64,000 bases of DNA from the NCBI GenBank assembly GCA_047967505.1, contig CM106541.1. One strand, 5' to 3'. Positions 42,869-53,600 of the stretch are shown piece after piece. The notes beneath the pieces are model-generated. The model saw only the letters and a program-made list of their open reading frames with translations, made no database searches and was not told the DNA's origin. Each line of letters starts with the position of its first letter. The stretch's first letter is position 1. This DNA is from Dipteris shenzhenensis. Lineage: Eukaryota; Polypodiophyta; Polypodiopsida; Gleicheniales. The translations under genes and the position numbers were made by a program.

Positions 42869-43223
42869 TGAGATATCGAGCTCCACTCGTGATATGCCAA
42901 GGTGACCATTGTGCATTTATGTCACCGAATTATTAGCTGCAGATGCGGTTGGTACACCGCCCATGAATAATAGCTAGATGACAGCTATCTTTATGTTCTA
43001 TAGTTAGTGGCTCAGTTAGTATGCCACCTAGGTTAGCTGAGTTTTGTTTGAGACCCACATATAGGGTTCACCTATTCCTTTTGTACTTAGAGAAAGCTCT
43101 TTTGGCTTTCACAACTAAGAAGAGGAAAACTGTTTTCAGCCTCCACCTTTGTGTGTATTCCCCCATTATGTATTTGAGAAAGCTGCAAGTGAGACTCGTT
43201 ACTTCTCTCCCACTCTCTTCACA
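42869..43223 (+). repeat. 5' LTR of copia copy H
   Basis: 355 bp from TGAGATATCGAGC to CTCTCTTCACA, followed directly by the primer site TGGTATCAGAGC (43224-43235). It defines the LTR limits for the whole family. Confidence 0.92.
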
Positions 43224-43235
43224 TGGTATCAGAGC
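43224..43235 (+). other. Primer binding site of copia copy H
   Basis: TGGTATCAGAGC, the standard initiator-Met tRNA complement of plant copia elements, intact here. Confidence 0.9.
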
Positions 43236-43680
43236 TCGATTCGTGGTAAGGAGCTCAAGAAAGCAAACCAAGTTCGCGGTGTCTTGGTAAGAGGATCAGT
43301 GTTGCTTTCCTTTTTCGAGTTTGGTGTCTCAGATTGGGATGCCCTTCACAGTGTGGCGAGAGGGCATTTTTTTTATTCGAGGCCATTTCGGCCCTTTTTG
43401 GTGGTGGAAGTTTTTCGCAACCGCTCAGAAAAGTGCCCTATTTTTGCTATGCGACCATTGTTTTGCAGATCGATGAAAAGTTGCCACAGAAATTGCATCA
43501 TATGCCTGTGCACAGAGATATAAGGAGTGACAAAATCATTCTTATTGCCTATTGATGTAAAATCATCACTAGGAAGTGACTATGTGGTCAAATACCACTT
43601 TCGTCAATTTTGTAGATTTTCCCTTGTGAGGCAAAAGTTGTGTTTTTTGCAGCGACATAATATTTTTGTAGTGTTCTGTA

Positions 43681-44480
43681 ATGGCGTATGATGCTCTTTC
43701 ACAGATAGTCACTGAAAAGCATGACAAAAACAACATCCAAGGATGAAAGTTTAGAATGACAAATTTTCTTAAGGGAAAAGGCTATTGGGAGTTCATTACT
43801 GGAGCTGAACAAGAACCAGTTATTCCTAATGTTCCCAATCAACACGAGTTGCTAGCATTTAAAGGCTAGCATGAGAGAGCTAGAAACATTATGTACTAGC
43901 CGTCTATCAGTATTTCAGATTCTATGATTGTGCATATTCAAGATGCAAGTACGCCGAAGGAGGCATGGGATACTTTGACAAAAATGTATAGCACAAATAC
44001 ACAAGCCAGTAAAATGTAGCAAGCAGGAGCTGCATAATGTGCAGAGAGGAAATATGAGCATCAATGACTACCACATGAAGGTGATGAAGATTACAGATGC
44101 ACTTGCTTCTATTGGGTCGCCAATGAAAGATGATGATTTAGTTTTTGTGACCTTGAATGGTCTAGGAAAGGATTATGCACAATTCTGTACATCCATTGCT
44201 GTCCATGAGAATTTTCCTGATTTTGAGGAGATGATTGCTCTTCTAATTTCTGAAGAGCAGAGAAATGGTAGTGCATTTTTTTCAGGAGGAACTTTAAAAG
44301 AAACTATCTTCTACTCAAATGCTGGAAGAGGTAGAGCTAGAGCTAGAGCAGGCCGATCTGGAGGCTATGGCAGAAATCAAAATATGTAGCAAATTTAAGA
44401 AAACCAGTCCTATGGAGGAGGATGTGGTAACTTGAGGCAGGGGGAGCCAAAGAGGTCGTAGTGAATGGCAGAGAGGCCAA
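43681..44480 (+). pseudogene. Copia copy H gag
   Basis: ATG at 43681 (MAYDALSQIVTEK). The gag domain runs through FLKGKGYWEFITGAEQE, KEAWDTLTKMYST and FPDFEEMIALLISEEQR to a Gly/Arg-rich region. Early stops at 43744 (TGA), 43867 and 43897 (TAG) all stand where Trp codons occur in the sister copy G, so each is a G-to-A change. Further TAG/TAA codons follow near 44386-44400. Confidence 0.9.
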
Positions 44481-47184
44481 TATGCAAACAGCAATGTTGA
44501 ATGCTAGTACTGTGGGAAAATGGGTCATATGGTTAAAGACTGCTATAATAAGCAGAATGACATCATGATTGGAAAATTGCAGCAAGGCAATTATGCATCC
44601 TCTAGTAGACAAGGTGATGACAGAAATGAGCATTTGTTTATGGTGCAGTACATGACCAATTCTATGACAAGTGCAGAAGAATGCAATGATGTGTGGTATG
44701 TTGACTCAAGTGCATCAAACCACATGACAGGTCATGCAAAATGGATGCAGGATGCAAGGAAAATGGAGAGACCAGGATTTGTGGAGACTGGTAATGATAC
44801 TGCACATCCTATTATGCAGATTGGTAAAATTCTTTTGTCTATGCAAGATGGGAAAAGAAATACATGTCTGATGTATTTCATGTCGCAAATATCACCAAGA
44901 ACCTGGTTTCTATTGGTCAGATGGTTAAGCAGGGCTTGCACGTTAAATTTAATCCTCATGGATGCTTTATTGAGGATATGCCAAATAAAGGTCGCTTGAT
45001 AGCAAAAGGGAAGAAGAAGGGCAGGATGTTTACATTGGATGCAAACATGCCTGAATTGAGTGTAGCAATGTTTGCTTATGGGACTGGTGTAGTTGGAGAT
45101 ATTGATATTTGGCATAAATGCATTGGTCATGTTAATGTACAAGGACTTAAATTAATGCAAGCCCAAAATATTGTTGTAGGATTGCCTAAGTTCAAGGTTG
45201 CAGAAATGCATAAGGTATGTGAAGCCTGTCGATTTGGAAAACAGGCAAGGAAACCATTTCTAGACATGTTCAAGAGAGTAACAAGCCATTGGAATTAATC
45301 CACTCTAATGTGTGGACTACTAAAGTTGCATCTATTGGAGGCTATCATTATTTTGTCACTTTTATTAATGACTATAGCAGAAAATTTTGCGTGTATTTTA
45401 TGAGAAAGAAAAGTGAAGTGTTTGGGAATTTCAAAGCTTTTAAAGCTATGGTTGAGAAAGAAATAGGCCTATAAATAAAATGCCTAAGGTCATATGGAGG
45501 GGGAGAGTACCTCTCAAATGAGTTTGCAAGGTTTCTGCAGGAGCATGGCATAAAGCAATAATATTCATGCAGTCATACCCCATAGCAAAATGGACTTGCA
45601 GAAAGGAAAAACAGACATATTGGGGAGGTATCTCATGCCATGCTCAACGAAAAAGACCTGCCATATTTTTATTGGGCTGAAGCAGTTGCTACAATAGTCT
45701 ACATAATGAACAGGACTCCCACTGCAGCAATACATGGCATGATGCCAGAGGAGAGGTATACTGGTAGGAAACAAGATATTTCTCATTTGAAAGTTTTCAT
45801 TGCCTATGTTCATGTGCCACATGAGTTGAGATCCAACTTGGATCCAAAAGCTAAGAAGTGCATCTTTATTGGTTATTCTCTACAACAAAAAGAGTATAGA
45901 TGCTATAACCCTTCTACTCATAAGTTTACAGTGAGCAGCGATGTTTTTGATGAGATGAGTAGTTGGTATAAACCAGTAAATGCGATTGATGATGTAGATG
46001 CATAGAATGGTAATGCTGCATAGAATTCACAGCAGCAATCACAAAATATTAGTAGACCTATAGTGTCCTCTAGCAGTGGTTCACATACTTCGCCATAGAT
46101 AGGCAGATTGAGATCAAGAGGATCTCCTCAAAGCAATGCAGTTAGTGGTATGCAAGTACCACGAAAAGGAAAAGAGAAAGTAGATCAGCCCATGATTAAT
46201 GTGAATGCAGGTCACTCTTATGTGGATGGTGAATCCAGTGGTTCAACAGAGCCTTGATGATGAGTTGGGTATTCCTTCTGTTGTTATACCTCGAGTAAGG
46301 AAGACAAGGGATGTTTTGAGAGCACCTAGTAGTGAGCTTATTTTGCATAGGTCTACCAGAACTAGGTATCCTATGGATAGGCTGAAATATGATAAATTTA
46401 TAGCCATTCACTATGCCTATATGGTCAAAGTGATACATGAACTAGAACCCACTTCTTTTGAGCAAGCCATGGTGAAAGAAAAATGGGAGAAAGCCATGGA
46501 TGAAGAAATGGATGCCTTGGAAGCAAATGCTACATGGGAATTGGTGCCTTTGCCTAAAGACAAAAATGCAATTGGCTGCAAGTGGGTTTATTAGGTGAAG
46601 CACAATGCAGATGGTTCTATGAATAGATACAAGGCAAGATTAGTTGTCAAGGGGTATGCACAGACATATGGCATTGATTATTAGGAAATATTCAGTCCGG
46701 TTGCAAGGATGGCAACCATAAGAGCAGTCATTGCTATAGCTGCATCAAAGGGATGTTCTTTACATCAGATGGATGTAAAGAATGCTTTCTTGCATGGTGA
46801 TTTGCAAGAAGAGGTCTAAATGGAGTAGCCACCAGTTTATGTTCATCCTGTTCTATTTGCAAGTTGAAGAAAGCCTTGTATGGCTTGAAGCAAGCACCCA
46901 TAGCATGGTCTGACAAGATAGGATAGTATCTTGTCACTATTGGCTTTCAAATTTCCAAGGCAGATTTCTCACTTTATGTGAGAAAAATAGAGAAAGGCAT
47001 TATGCTGCTTGTCATTTAGGTTGATGATTTGATCATCACAAGTGATAGTGATGAAGATATCCTTCATGTGAAAATGCTATTGAAGCTGAAGTTTGAGATA
47101 AAGGATTTGGGAGAGCTGCGTTACTTCTGAGGCATTGAGGTGATTAGATCCATAAGTGGGATATGGCTCTTGTAGAGGCAGTAA
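44481..47184 (+). pseudogene. Copia copy H pol
   Basis: Zinc knuckle remnant at about 44500-44545, a protease reading WYVDSSASNHM (Gly of DSG replaced by Ser), pre-integrase (44864-45298), integrase (45289-45990), the linker to reverse transcriptase (46205-46594) and the polymerase to about 47184, where an LVDDLIITSD-like site is disrupted by a stop (TAG in place of the Tyr codon). It ends in the middle of pol and meets gypsy element I on the opposite strand; no RNase H or 3' LTR. Many stops. Confidence 0.9.
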
Positions 47185-48841
47185 GGGTGTAGCAGCTACT
47201 ATCTCTGCGAATCTTCTTTCTCTCATACCTAGTACTTTCTGGAGGAAAGGAGATAGCAGTCAGAAACCTATAGATACCGCCATACCATGGATCCCCAACT
47301 TCTATGGCCGCTAGAAGGGTTACATCAAGGCACTCCTCTAAATCAATCAAAGCATTCTTCAAGTTGGAACAACCCCCTTTTACAATTTTGAAAGAAAAAT
47401 CATATTCTTGTAAAACTGCCAACCATTTGGCCAACTAGCCCATGGGATTTGGTGATTGAAGAACCTGCTTTTGCAAGACCAGTGCTAGTGAGTATAATGA
47501 AGGACTTTTCAGCCACATAATGCTTAAATTTCTCAATGCACAACACCAAAGACAAGGCATGCTTGTCAGCCTCTGAGTAGCATCGTTCAGTGTCGAGCAA
47601 TTGTCGAGAAGCAAATCGAACGGGATACATGAACCGATCCTACCCTTGCTGGAGAAGAATGCATGCCAAAGTGTGCTCACCAAACCTAGGATTGATATAG
47701 AAAGTATTTGACCAATCTGGATTGCGTAGGATGGGTTCTGAAGCCAGACCATTCTTGATTTGTGTAAACCCATGATCACAATCCTCATTCCAAGAGAAAT
47801 CAACCCCTTCTTTCAATAGCATAGTCATGGGTCGTGTCAAAGCAACATATTGATCAATGAAGCAGCGATAGTATCCTGCTAGATGGAAAAATGAGCATAC
47901 CTGACGTTTGGTTGTTGGCAGGAAGAGCTTGAGGATAGCTTCTACCTTCTCAGGGTCAGGCTTGATGCCCTCAAATGAGACAATATGTCCCAGTAACCTC
48001 CTTGAGTGGCTCCAATGGTGCATTTCTCAGGGTTGAGACTACCATTTGCATCATTGACCCTTTGGAAGGCCAACCTAACCTTCATGACGTGCTCCTTACG
48101 TGATGAGAATATACAAAAATCATCTAAAAACACCTCCAAGAAATCCCCCAAATAAGGAGCAAACACCATCTGCATAAATCTTTGAAATGTAGCAAGAGCA
48201 TTGGTGAGGCCAAATGGCATTACTTTGAATGCAAATGTCCCCCAAGGTGTGGCAAATGTGGTTTTAAGCACACCTTCTTTGGCAATTTTGATTTGATAAA
48301 ACCCAGAGTAACCATCACAGAAAGTATACATCTCATGACCACTTACCTTCTCAAGAATGAGGTCTTGAAAGGGAAGAGGATGATGGTCCCTCTTGGTGGC
48401 TGTATTGAGTTTCTTATAGTCGATGCAGACCCGCCACTTGTTGTTTTTCTTTGGGGTGACTACCACTGGTGAAACCCATTCAGTATTGTGAACCGGAACA
48501 ATAAACCCAGCCTCTACAAGTTTTTGCAACTCTGAGCACAAAGCATCGGTCTGTAGGGGCCCTAATCTCCTATACTTCTGAGCCACAGGCTTCGCATTAG
48601 GCTTCAGCTCTATCTTGTGCTCTATGGCAATCACATGGCAAAGGTGGCAGTAGCTAGTTGCGAAGAGGTCAAGGAAATCTTTGAACATTTCTAGGAACTC
48701 ATCTTTCTCACTTGGAGTGAGGTCTGGGGAAAGCATAGATTCAAGTTGTTGAGGATTAGCTGCTACCTTTTCTGTAGATGGCAAGTTCAGAGACACCCCC
48801 ATCATGTAAATTTCCTCCTCTGAGAACTCCTCCCCCCCCAT
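47144..48841 (-). pseudogene. Ty3/gypsy element I, reverse transcriptase and RNase H
   Basis: The reverse transcriptase is nearly whole: KWRVCIDYKKLNTATKRDHH, CDGYSGFYQIKIAKEG, FGLTNALATFQRFM and the catalytic FLDDF box, as in the Athila/Tat-like branch of gypsy elements. A frameshift near 48000 moves to a second frame (GHIVSFEGIKPDPEKVEAIL), then RNase H (DTERCYSEADKHALSLVL) and the linker WYGGIYRFLTAISFPPES. It is cut at about 47185 where copia H ends, so the integrase is missing. Confidence 0.9.
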
Positions 48842-50246
48842 CTGATCCTTCCATTGATTCAGACATCAAGGATGAGAGAGTATCATTGTCTTGCTCCTCT
48901 TCTTCTTCTGGTTCTATGGCACTTGGTTGCACTGGGATCTTCTCCTTAGAAGTACCAAAAGACATGTGTCCTATCTTCCAATAGTCGACTGCATCACTCT
49001 TTCTCAACCATGGTCTCCCGAGTATGGCTAGGTAACTCCTGCCTATATCTTTGATCTCCACTACATAGAAATTGACGGTGGTGGTCAACCCATTAACAGT
49101 GATGGGCAAATCCTCAATGACTCCCAGGGTGGCGAGTTGTCGACCATCTGCTACCTTGATTTGAGTGGAGGAACGCCTTGTGCATTTCAAATTCAATTTC
49201 TTCATGATTCGGGGCACCATGATATTACATGTAGCTCCCCCATCGACACACACACTTTTGACACGACAATTATCTATGATGACATCTACTGTATGTGGGT
49301 GTCGATCAATTTCTTTAGAGATAGAAGAAACCTCTCGTACCTTTTCCTTTTTCTTGCTCCTCCTTGTTGAGAGCCCTTGCTGCAGCTCAACTATTAGTTG
49401 AGGGAGTGTGATGCTCAAAGACTGATGAGCAAGGTCCTGAACGATTGAATAGTCCTCTTGCCCTGAGCCGATGGGAAAATCCGAGGCCGACCACTTACTC
49501 CTGCGAGATCTTTTAGTCCTCTCTGTTGGTGGGTCTGCCATCTCAGCATCTGAGGGCTCTAAGAAGGACAACTTCTTCCTGGGGCGGCAAGGTCCATGGT
49601 TTGGAGAGGGGTCTGAGGTGGTACGACTTCTTTTCCCGAGGTTAAGGATCTCTGCATCAGAATCCTTAGTGCCAGATTCACTTAGAAGATTCACCCTTGC
49701 AATATTGGGACATTTCGTGCAATAATGACCCTTCTGGTGGCACTCGTAGCACACAACATTGGCACATTCTCTTGGAGGGCGATTGGCTTGATTTCTAATG
49801 CCCACTATCTCAAGCCGAAGATCATTTAGGGCCTTAGCTAGGTCATTGACTCTGGGTTCTTTAGCAGGAGGGGCTGGGCGAGTAGGAAGGAGGGGGGCTC
49901 TTGGGCGAGGCTGGGGAAATCTTCTAGGCGGAGGTTGAGGATATACTCCTTGTTGAGGGTAAGCATCTAAGGGAGGACCACACATTTGAGGTGGAGGTGG
50001 TGGATACATCCCTGATGAAGGGTGGGGGTATGCCCCTGAGTTAGAACCCCCAGGTTGTTGTTGCAAGAATTGAGGGGGTTGCGGAGGGACAATTGTCTTG
50101 TTTAAAGCGGGGTCAGACTGAACTTTATCAAACTTTTGAGCAATCTCATGTGCTAGCACCATAGTTTCTAGATTCTCCCATCTAAGCTTGAGGCAAAATT
50201 CATCACTTGCTCCTGCTACAAGGTAGCCCATCACATGCTGAGTCAT
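48756..50246 (-). pseudogene. Ty3/gypsy element I, gag C-terminus and protease
   Basis: A 496-codon open stretch: gag C-terminus, a Pro/Gln-rich region, a CCHC knuckle (CYECHQKGHYCTKC) near residues 168-181, a basic region, then a retroviral-type aspartic protease (VKSVCVDGGATCNIM, with the DGGA variant common in plant gypsy elements; later YLAILGRPWL). The frame shifts at its end into the polymerase frame that starts near 48841. Confidence 0.88.
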
Positions 50247-50626
50247 TGCAGCTTGAAATCCGGCATTGTCCTCCTGCGTGGCAATTAAATGGGGTCCAGG
50301 AGCATGGCCGCTCGATCCACATATCGACGCATCATCTCACCTTCTGACTGCTTCAAGTTTGCCACTTGCAGGTACACATTCTTTGACTCCTCTTCTTTGC
50401 CAAAATACTCAATCATCATTATTGTTAACCTTGGTCAGCTTTAGCAAAGGTCGTTGGCCTGCTTCTCATACCATACTTGAGCCAAACCCTCTAGAAATGT
50501 GGGAAGAACCAACAGCCATCTATCTTCAGTAAGAAAGTTGAGAGAAACACAATGGCACTTGAAGGCCACAAGATACTCATTTGGATTTTCTTCAACCCAT
50601 CCACAGAACACGGGAATGTCAGCCAT
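50247..50626 (-). pseudogene. Ty3/gypsy element I, gag N-terminus
   Basis: MADIPVFCGWVEENPNEYLV...WLLVLPTFLEGLAQVWYEK resembles the Retrotrans_gag domain. Several stops separate it from the open gag-protease frame downstream. No LTR or primer site is visible upstream; instead another gypsy remnant begins within a few hundred bases. Confidence 0.7.
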
Positions 50627-50990
50627 GCTTGAAAAATGGAAAAGAGAGAGTCGAAATGAGGCTTATCTATTGGCAAACAATGGAAAGAGGTAGCTTGAAC
50701 TAAAAATCAGGTGAAGATACATCCATAAAGCACACATAGGTAGGGTAGGGTGTGACTGGTGTATTATGAAATACTACACGGAAAGAATCTTTAGCACAGA
50801 ATAGCTCATAGACAATCTTAAAAGGACCAACCCTCATGATATCGCATCCATCTTTACAAGCGACGGTTAGAGACACGGCACTGCATGAGGTTGTTCATCA
50901 AGGCAAACAAGAATGCCATGACAAATGTCAACAGTTGGAGAGCTTGCACATCACCTTTAGCATCTTCTAGTACTTGTAATTGCCATGTTA
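50627..50990. other. Unassigned sequence between gypsy remnants
   Basis: No certain feature. The minus strand has an open stretch reading MRVGPFKIVYELFCAKDSF around 50720-50840 that I do not recognise. Confidence 0.3.
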
Positions 50991-50995
50991 TTTCT

Positions 50996-51454
50996 TCAAG
51001 GGGTGTGCGGTCTAGCATCCTTCTTTTGAGCAATGTCCTTGAGGACCTTTCTAATGATCTTCCAAAGTCGGTAAACTCGTATCAAATATGCCCAACACTT
51101 AGTTTCATGACGAGCACAACCTTTGCATTCCTTACAAATGATCACCCTCCTTTGTGGCTTGTGGCTTTGTTGGGGTGATGCTTCCACTCGCATCATGTGT
51201 GATTGAAGTAAAACCTTCACGTGCTAAGAAATCAGCAACTATATTTTGAGCGCGAGGGATATGCTGAATTTTTACCTCTTCAAATTGTTGGCACAATTCC
51301 AATGCTTGTTGATTTCATGGAACCAAGCCTTCACTCCGCACCTTCCACCTTCCACTAGCTTGTTCACACACAAGTTGAGAATCTCCTTGCACCTCAAGTT
51401 GCTTGATGCGATGCTCTTGTGCCTTTTGTAGCCCAAAAATGAGTGGCAAGTACT
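50996..51454 (-). pseudogene. Ty3/gypsy RNase H remnant, second half
   Basis: On the minus strand 51450-51190 reads LPLIFGLQKAQEH, LEVQGDSQLVCEQASGRWKV and IQHIPRAQNIVADFLA, the second half of a plant-type RNase H as found in Tat-branch gypsy elements or host-like reverse transcriptases. Its first half lies at 57030-57150; copia J separates them. Confidence 0.75.
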
Positions 51455-51908
51455 CAGATAACTGATCACAGATGCAATAAACACTCTTAGAGATAACTTA
51501 AACAGAGAGAGAGAATATATTCATCCACCAGATGGTGGGCAGAAAACTAGCTCCAGGGGAGCAATACAAAACTCAGCCAAGTGCTGAGGAGAACTTATGG
51601 AACTCTCTCTATCCGACTAGACCAGCTCTGAGTGCACAGCACAGCTTATCACTGAGGCTTTCTATCCTGCACTAGATGCTAGATTAAAGGAAAGAGTAGG
51701 CCTTTTATAGGCACTGCCCAGGCCTTCTGGACTGGTCGACCAGTAGGGTCGGTCCCCTGATTCTCTGTTGTTTACAGACAGCAACCAGCCCGTGTGCTGG
51801 TTGCCTATGATGTCTGTCTGGGTCTCTCTTTCCCATCCCTCCTACCTCTCACTGCCCCCTGTCCCCTCAAAACGGGGGCTCACAGGTGGGCACAGTGAGT
51901 CTCTAACA
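51455..51908 (-). repeat. 3' LTR of element J, shortened
   Basis: Matches the 5' LTR but lacks its terminal ~70 bases (the part from TGTTGAAAAATAG to ctcaact) and an internal ~150 bases between two ggtcccctga words. It is followed on the inside by cccccctcaatg, the complement of the polypurine tract. Confidence 0.85.
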
Positions 51909-51966
51909 CCCCCCCTCAATGTCACAACTGTGGGCCAATCCCCATGTGTTTGATGAGGTGCTCCAT

Positions 51967-53600
51967 CTATTCTCGAGGGAGTGCCTTCATGAAGAGGTCG
52001 GACAAGTTGTCGGCATTCGGGTAGTAGATAAGCTCGATCACATTGTCGATGATGAGGTCTCGAACAAAATGGTAATGAACTTTGATGTGCTTAGTCCGCG
52101 CATGGTACACTGGATTCTTAGCAATAGCTATGCAACTCTGATTGTCACACATCAGCACTGTCGCATCCTCCTGACACACGTCCATGTCCTCCAGAATCCA
52201 CCTCAACCACAGTGTCTCACAAGCTGTTGTACATGCGGCTCTGTACTCTGCCTCTGTAGATGAAAGGGCCACTATGGGTTGCTTCTTACTTAGCCAAGAG
52301 ATGGCACCAGATGCAAGTAAGAAACAATATCATGTTGTCGATCTTCTGGTATTAGCATCACCTACCCAATCACTATCACAGAACCCGCCTAGTTCGATGC
52401 CTTTGGTGTAGGTGATCCCATAGGTGCAAGTACCCTTCAGATACCTCAACACCCGTAAACCTGCATCCCAATGATTCTTCCTGGGAGAAGCAGAGAACTG
52501 GCATAATAGCCCAACTGCATAACAAATATCAGGTCGAGTATTGGTAAGGTAAAGCAAACTTCCTACCAATCATCGATACAGGGGAGTATTAACCAGCTGA
52601 GATGTGTCGTGAACACTTAGCTGTTCTGCAATCCTCCATCTGAAAGCTCTTCAGAATTTCTCTGCAATATTTCTCCTGTGAAATGAAGATTCTGTCTTTG
52701 GCCTGCTTTACTTCAATCCCAAGGAAGTAATGTAATAACCCAAGGTCAGTCATCTCAAACTCAGACATGAGTAGCTCCTTAACCTGTGAAATCTTCTTGA
52801 TATGATCACCTGTCAAGATAAGATCATCAACATAGAGGATGAGTACCAATCGCAATCCCTTCTCAATGAACAAGTAAAGGTTTGCCTCAGAAGGACTCCG
52901 ATTGAGCCCTATCTTCTGAAAGAATATATCAATCCTTTGGTACCAAGCTCTGGGGGCCTGTTTCAGCTCGTATAATGCCTTCTTCAACCTATAGACATGA
53001 GTAGCTCCTTAACCTGTGAAATCTTCTTGACATGATCACGTGTCAAGATAAGATCATCAACATAGAGGATGAGTACCAGTCGCAATCCCTTCTCAATGAA
53101 CAAGTAAAGGTTTGCCTCAGAAGGACTCCGACTAAGCCCTATCTTCTGAAAGAATATATCAATCCTTTGGTACCAAGCTCTGGGGGCCTGTTTCAGCCCG
53201 TATAACACCTTCTTCAACCTGCAGACCTTTAATAGGGACCCTGAATCTTGAAATCCCGGTGGCTGCTCCACGTATACCTCCTCCTCTAGGGTTCCATTAA
53301 GGAATGCGGACTTCACATCCATTTGAAAAATAGGCCACTGGAATTGGGCAGCAAGAGCAATCACTGTCCGGATAGTAACCATGCGGGCAGTGGGAGCAAA
53401 AGTTCCATCAAAATCCATGCCTTCAGTTTGAGCAAAACCTTTCACCACTAACCTTTCTTTATACTTATCCAAGCTGCCGTCGGATTTGTATTTAAGTTTG
53501 TATATCCACTTAGTGCCGATAACTTTCCGTCGCAGGGGCCTGGCCACTAAGTCCCATGTATTTGTTCTTCAGGATAGCATCCATCTCTACCTTCATGGCA
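51967..53600 (-). pseudogene. Element J reverse transcriptase and RNase H
   Basis: Starts KVIGTKWIYKLKYKSDGSLD (53520), then FQMDVKSAFLNGTLEEEVYV and ILYVDDLIL, the catalytic box. A 230-bp tandem duplication repeats the YVDD region and throws the frame. RNase H follows (NTRPDICYAVGLLCQFSASP, ALSSTEAEYRAACTTACE, CIAIAKNPVYHARTKHI) and ends at 51967 just before the polypurine tract. Confidence 0.9.
52763..53222 (-). repeat. 230-bp tandem duplication in element J reverse transcriptase
   Basis: Units 52763-52992 and 52993-53222 both start agacatgagtagctcc and end cttcttcaacct, with about eight to ten single-base differences. Each encodes the YVDD box. 230 is not a multiple of three, so the duplication alone breaks the frame. 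Confidence 0.93.

Noticed and set aside
48182-48472. Plus-strand ORF over the gypsy polymerase (and others at 49137-49725)
   Set aside because: Antisense shadows of the gypsy coding sequence.
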